A DNA stretch of 9,560 nt from Chthoniobacter flavus. Lineage in GTDB: Bacteria > Verrucomicrobiota > Verrucomicrobiia > Chthoniobacterales > Terrimicrobiaceae. Positions 7,694 through 9,560 of this stretch are shown here, in pieces. The stretch spans positions 1 to 9,560 of the forward strand of contig CAMDOJ010000061.1 in NCBI GenBank assembly GCA_945903555.1, written 5' to 3'. How positions within the stretch are numbered: the first letter of the stretch is position 1; each line of letters opens with the position of its first letter. Below the pieces are notes generated by a model. It searched no databases. It saw only the letters and a list, made by a program, of their open reading frames with translations, and was not told the origin of the DNA. The position numbers and the translations under genes were made by a program.

Positions 7694-7715
7694 TCGAAAA
7701 CAGAATCATTTTCGA
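7694..7715. promoter_or_regulatory. Perfect inverted repeat between umuD and the TPR gene
   Basis: TCGAAAA (7694-7700) and TTTTCGA (7709-7715) form a perfect 7-bp inverted repeat around an 8-bp spacer. It lies in the divergent intergenic region about 76 bp upstream of the umuD start and 64 bp upstream of the TPR gene. The shape fits a dimeric regulator site, but it does not match any LexA box that I know. The repeat also shares GAATCATTTTCG with a site near 5893. Function is inferred only. Confidence 0.35.
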
Positions 7716-7779
7716 TAGGGATTTCGGGATTAGAGCTTTTATTTTTCACAAAATAGAGTATCAAAGTAGGCTTCTTTCA

Positions 7780-8808
7780 ATGCCCCAACCTATCGCAAAA
7801 CCTCCGATTCCAAGTCCAACCACAGGCACCACATTCAAGGTGGCAATGGGGATTCTTGTTTTTTTCTTTTTGCTGCAATTGGTTGCCGCGATTTGGCATT
7901 TTCTACCTCAACTGCAACGCAACCTCGTGGAACGCGCTCTCGCAGCGAATCCAGCACCAGTAGCCGCACCGTCCATACCCGTTCCCGCGCCGCCTACACC
8001 CAGCCCATTAACAAAATCTCCAGAGCAACCTGCACAACCCGCACCTGACCGCGAAGTCGAGCAGCGAATCATCACATTGGTGCAAGAATCCGATAAAAGC
8101 TTCCGCGTCGGTGAATACGAAGACGCCTTGTCCAAAATCACCGATGCAGATCAACTCATTCCCAAAGACCCAGGCATCCTTTTGCGCATCGGTCGCATCC
8201 ACGAGAAAATGGGTAAAACCCCCGATGCCGCTGCGATCTACAATCGCGTTCTGAATCTCCCGAATCTCACGCAACAACTCAGGGCCCAGACCGAGCGAAG
8301 ACTGAGCATGCTTAGCATGCCAACCCCAGCCTCCACACCGACCCTTATCGCCAATGAACAAGGCTCGGATATTCGAGACGAGTTCGGCCTGCAGCCTGGC
8401 GCCACATTGGGCATCGTGGATACGCGCCTCACAGAAGAAGGAAACGGAAGCAAAAATCTCCTCATCTCCATCAAGTCACGTCCCGATATCAAAATCGACC
8501 CCCGACAGATGACTGTGCATGTCTTTTTTTACGAACGTGACCAAGCCGGCAACAAATCACTGACGGAGTCCAAGGTTCTCACGGAGTGGATCAGCCCGCC
8601 TGTAAACTGGACTGAACAAGAACCCGAACTCCTCAAAGCCACTTACAACCCACCTCAACCTTCCAGCGCCAAGGACTCCAATCTCGCATACGAGGGATAC
8701 GTTGTTGGTATTTACTATAATAACGAAATTCAGGATACTCGCGCTAATCCTGGCTCCCTTGCTGATGACAACCCCCTAGCCCTCTATCTCAAAAGCCAAA
8801 CCAAATGA
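7780..8808 (+). CDS. Membrane-anchored TPR protein of unknown function
   Basis: This 342-residue protein has a clear modular layout. A short Pro-rich N-terminus (1-17) is followed by one membrane helix (about 21-39, with GILVFFFLLQLVAAIW). There is then a Pro/Ala-rich linker (about 58-89), two TPR-like helical repeats (about 92-162), and a likely beta-rich C-terminal region (about 200-335, containing YEGYVVGIYYNN). The helix has no cleavage site, so it probably acts as an anchor with the TPR and C-terminal parts outside the cytoplasm, though topology is not proven. TPR repeats bind protein partners, and no catalytic motif was recognised. A weak AGTAGG lies nine bases before the ATG. The stop TGA overlaps the next gene's ATG (8805), so the two products are probably made together. 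I cannot name the family. Confidence 0.85.
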   Translation: MPQPIAKPPIPSPTTGTTFKVAMGILVFFFLLQLVAAIWHFLPQLQRNLVERALAANPAPVAAPSIPVPAPPTPSPLTKSPEQPAQPAPDREVEQRIITLVQESDKSFRVGEYEDALSKITDADQLIPKDPGILLRIGRIHEKMGKTPDAAAIYNRVLNLPNLTQQLRAQTERRLSMLSMPTPASTPTLIANEQGSDIRDEFGLQPGATLGIVDTRLTEEGNGSKNLLISIKSRPDIKIDPRQMTVHVFFYERDQAGNKSLTESKVLTEWISPPVNWTEQEPELLKATYNPPQPSSAKDSNLAYEGYVVGIYYNNEIQDTRANPGSLADDNPLALYLKSQTK

Positions 8809-9560
8809 AGATCCTCATTGCTGATAACGATCCTGCGGAACTTGCGAACCTTGCTCAACTGGTCACCGAACTCGGTTGGCCAACACCGGGAACAGCTGGA
8901 ACCTCCGACGAGGCCATCGAATGGATCAACGCCAACGGGGCCTGTGATCTGCTCCTCAGCGAAGTCTACCTTGCACCGGCAGATGGATTCACCTTGCGAG
9001 ATACCATCCAACCGCACATCCCGCAAATGCGGACCGTTTTCACCTCGCCCCACGATATTTCTCCCTACGTCGAGCGCTTGGCAGGAAGCCCTTTTTTATC
9101 AAAACCCACAGATCTTGCCGCCCTCAAAGAATGCCTCACTCTTTTAATAGGCGAGCCAACGCCTGAGCCAACGCCTGAGCCAACGCCTGAGCCAACGCCC
9201 GAGCCAACGCCCGAGCCAACGCCCGAGCCAACGCCCGAGCCAACGCCTGAGCCAACGCCTGAGCCAACGCCTGAGCCAACGCCTGAACCAACGCCTGAGC
9301 CAACGCCTGCTGTCGCCGCCAGACCCGCTGTTGCCGTTGCTGCCAGACCCGCTGTTGCCGTTGCCGCCAAACCCGTTGTTGCCGTTGCTGCCACACCCGT
9401 TGTTGCCGTTGCTGCCACACCCGCAGTTGCTGTTGCTGCCAGACCAGCTGTTGCCGTTGCCGCCAAACCCGCTGTTGCCGTTGCCGCCAAACCCGCTGTT
9501 GCCGTTGCCGCCAAACCCGCTGTGACTGTTGCCGCCAAACCCGCTGTTGCCGTTGCTGCC
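8805..9560 (+). CDS. Degenerate receiver-domain protein with long repeat tail, 3' end outside the window
   Basis: The frame opens with ATG 8805 (ATGA overlap with the TPR gene) and stays open to the window edge, at least 252 residues. Residues 1-115 resemble a response-regulator receiver: MKILIADNDP start, DLLLSEVYLAPADGF (48-62), VFTSP (78-82, Thr80) and FLSKP (97-101, Lys100). The usual phospho-accepting Asp is Glu53, and the second Asp of the acidic pair is Asn8, so normal phosphorylation is unlikely. Residues 117-168 are 13 EPTP repeats. From 169 onward there are AVAVAA(K/R/T)P repeats. No signal peptide or membrane segment is seen, so it is probably cytoplasmic. The tail could be a flexible linker to an unseen C-terminal domain or could itself bind a partner; the Lys/Arg-bearing Ala/Pro repeats loosely recall nucleoid-protein tails. 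Coupling to the TPR gene suggests a shared pathway. Confidence 0.82.
   Translation, partial: MKILIADNDPAELANLAQLVTELGWPTPGTAGTSDEAIEWINANGACDLLLSEVYLAPADGFTLRDTIQPHIPQMRTVFTSPHDISPYVERLAGSPFLSKPTDLAALKECLTLLIGEPTPEPTPEPTPEPTPEPTPEPTPEPTPEPTPEPTPEPTPEPTPEPTPEPTPAVAARPAVAVAARPAVAVAAKPVVAVAATPVVAVAATPAVAVAARPAVAVAAKPAVAVAAKPAVAVAAKPAVTVAAKPAVAVAA
9153..9308 (+). repeat. 13 tandem 12-bp units encoding EPTP
   Basis: The unit gagccaacgcct repeats 13 times without interruption and in frame. Changes are only synonymous: units 4-7 end in ccc, and unit 12 begins gaa. The near-identity at third positions points to recent expansion by slippage or unequal exchange. The protein product is an extended, acidic, Pro-rich stretch. 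Confidence 0.97.
9309..9560 (+). repeat. 24-bp tandem units encoding AVAVAA(K/R/T)P, running off the window
   Basis: After a short first unit (9309-9326) there are nine full 24-bp units from 9327 to 9542 and a tenth cut by the window end. The seventh residue is Arg, Lys or Thr. Variants include Val in place of the first Ala and one Thr for Ala (unit at 9519). Third-position changes are more common than in the EPTP tract, so this array may be older. Confidence 0.95.

Noticed and set aside
7736..7779. Promoter for the TPR gene (TATCAA at 7759 as -10)
   Set aside because: The -10 matches at only four positions and no acceptable -35 lies 16-18 bases upstream.
8818..9147. 109-residue plus-strand open frame within the receiver gene
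   Set aside because: It is a +1 shadow of the receiver frame that starts at 8805, which alone shows the receiver motifs and continues to the window edge.
9065..9538. Long minus-strand open frame encoding Gly-Val-Gly-Ser and Ala-Thr-Ala repeats
   Set aside because: It is the antisense of the EPTP and AVAVAAKP tandem repeats. Repeats whose unit is a multiple of 3 stay open in several frames. The plus-strand receiver frame has a natural start, a recognisable domain and an operon link.

Overview
This is a gene-dense bacterial window of moderate GC content with short or overlapping gene junctions. The gene types and style suggest a member of the Verrucomicrobiota or a related PVC bacterium. The hints are an exported DUF362 protein, a Ski2-like helicase, few good Shine-Dalgarno sites, and a membrane-anchored TPR protein next to a receiver-domain protein. 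This assignment is inference; no rRNA or marker gene is present to settle it.

Layout. (i) Positions 1-3445, plus strand: the 3' part of an exported DUF362 protein. Its signal peptide reads in from the window edge. It is joined by an ATGA overlap to a 784-residue Ski2-like DExH-type helicase. (ii) Positions 3446-5323, plus strand: a short hairpin, a good sigma70-type promoter placed almost on the start codon, then a single frame joining a complete low-molecular-weight protein phosphatase domain to a complete serine hydroxymethyltransferase (GlyA). It ends at a strong A-tract/T-tract terminator with a UUCG loop. (iii) Positions 5332-7618, minus strand: shikimate kinase, preceded in transcription order by a umuD-umuC translesion polymerase operon (umuD and umuC overlap by ATGA). 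(iv) Positions 7780-9560, plus strand: a membrane-anchored TPR protein, joined by ATGA to a receiver-like protein. That protein has Glu in place of the phospho-accepting Asp, then 13 EPTP repeats, then an AVAVAA(K/R/T)P repeat tract that runs off the end of the window.

Functionally the window mixes housekeeping metabolism (one-carbon/serine-glycine, aromatic amino acids), DNA damage tolerance (umuDC), nucleic-acid remodelling (helicase) and an uncharacterised envelope/regulatory pair. No mobile element, CRISPR array, tRNA or rRNA was seen. The two most unusual items are the phosphatase-GlyA fusion with its near-leaderless promoter, and the degenerate receiver with its two-part repeat tail.
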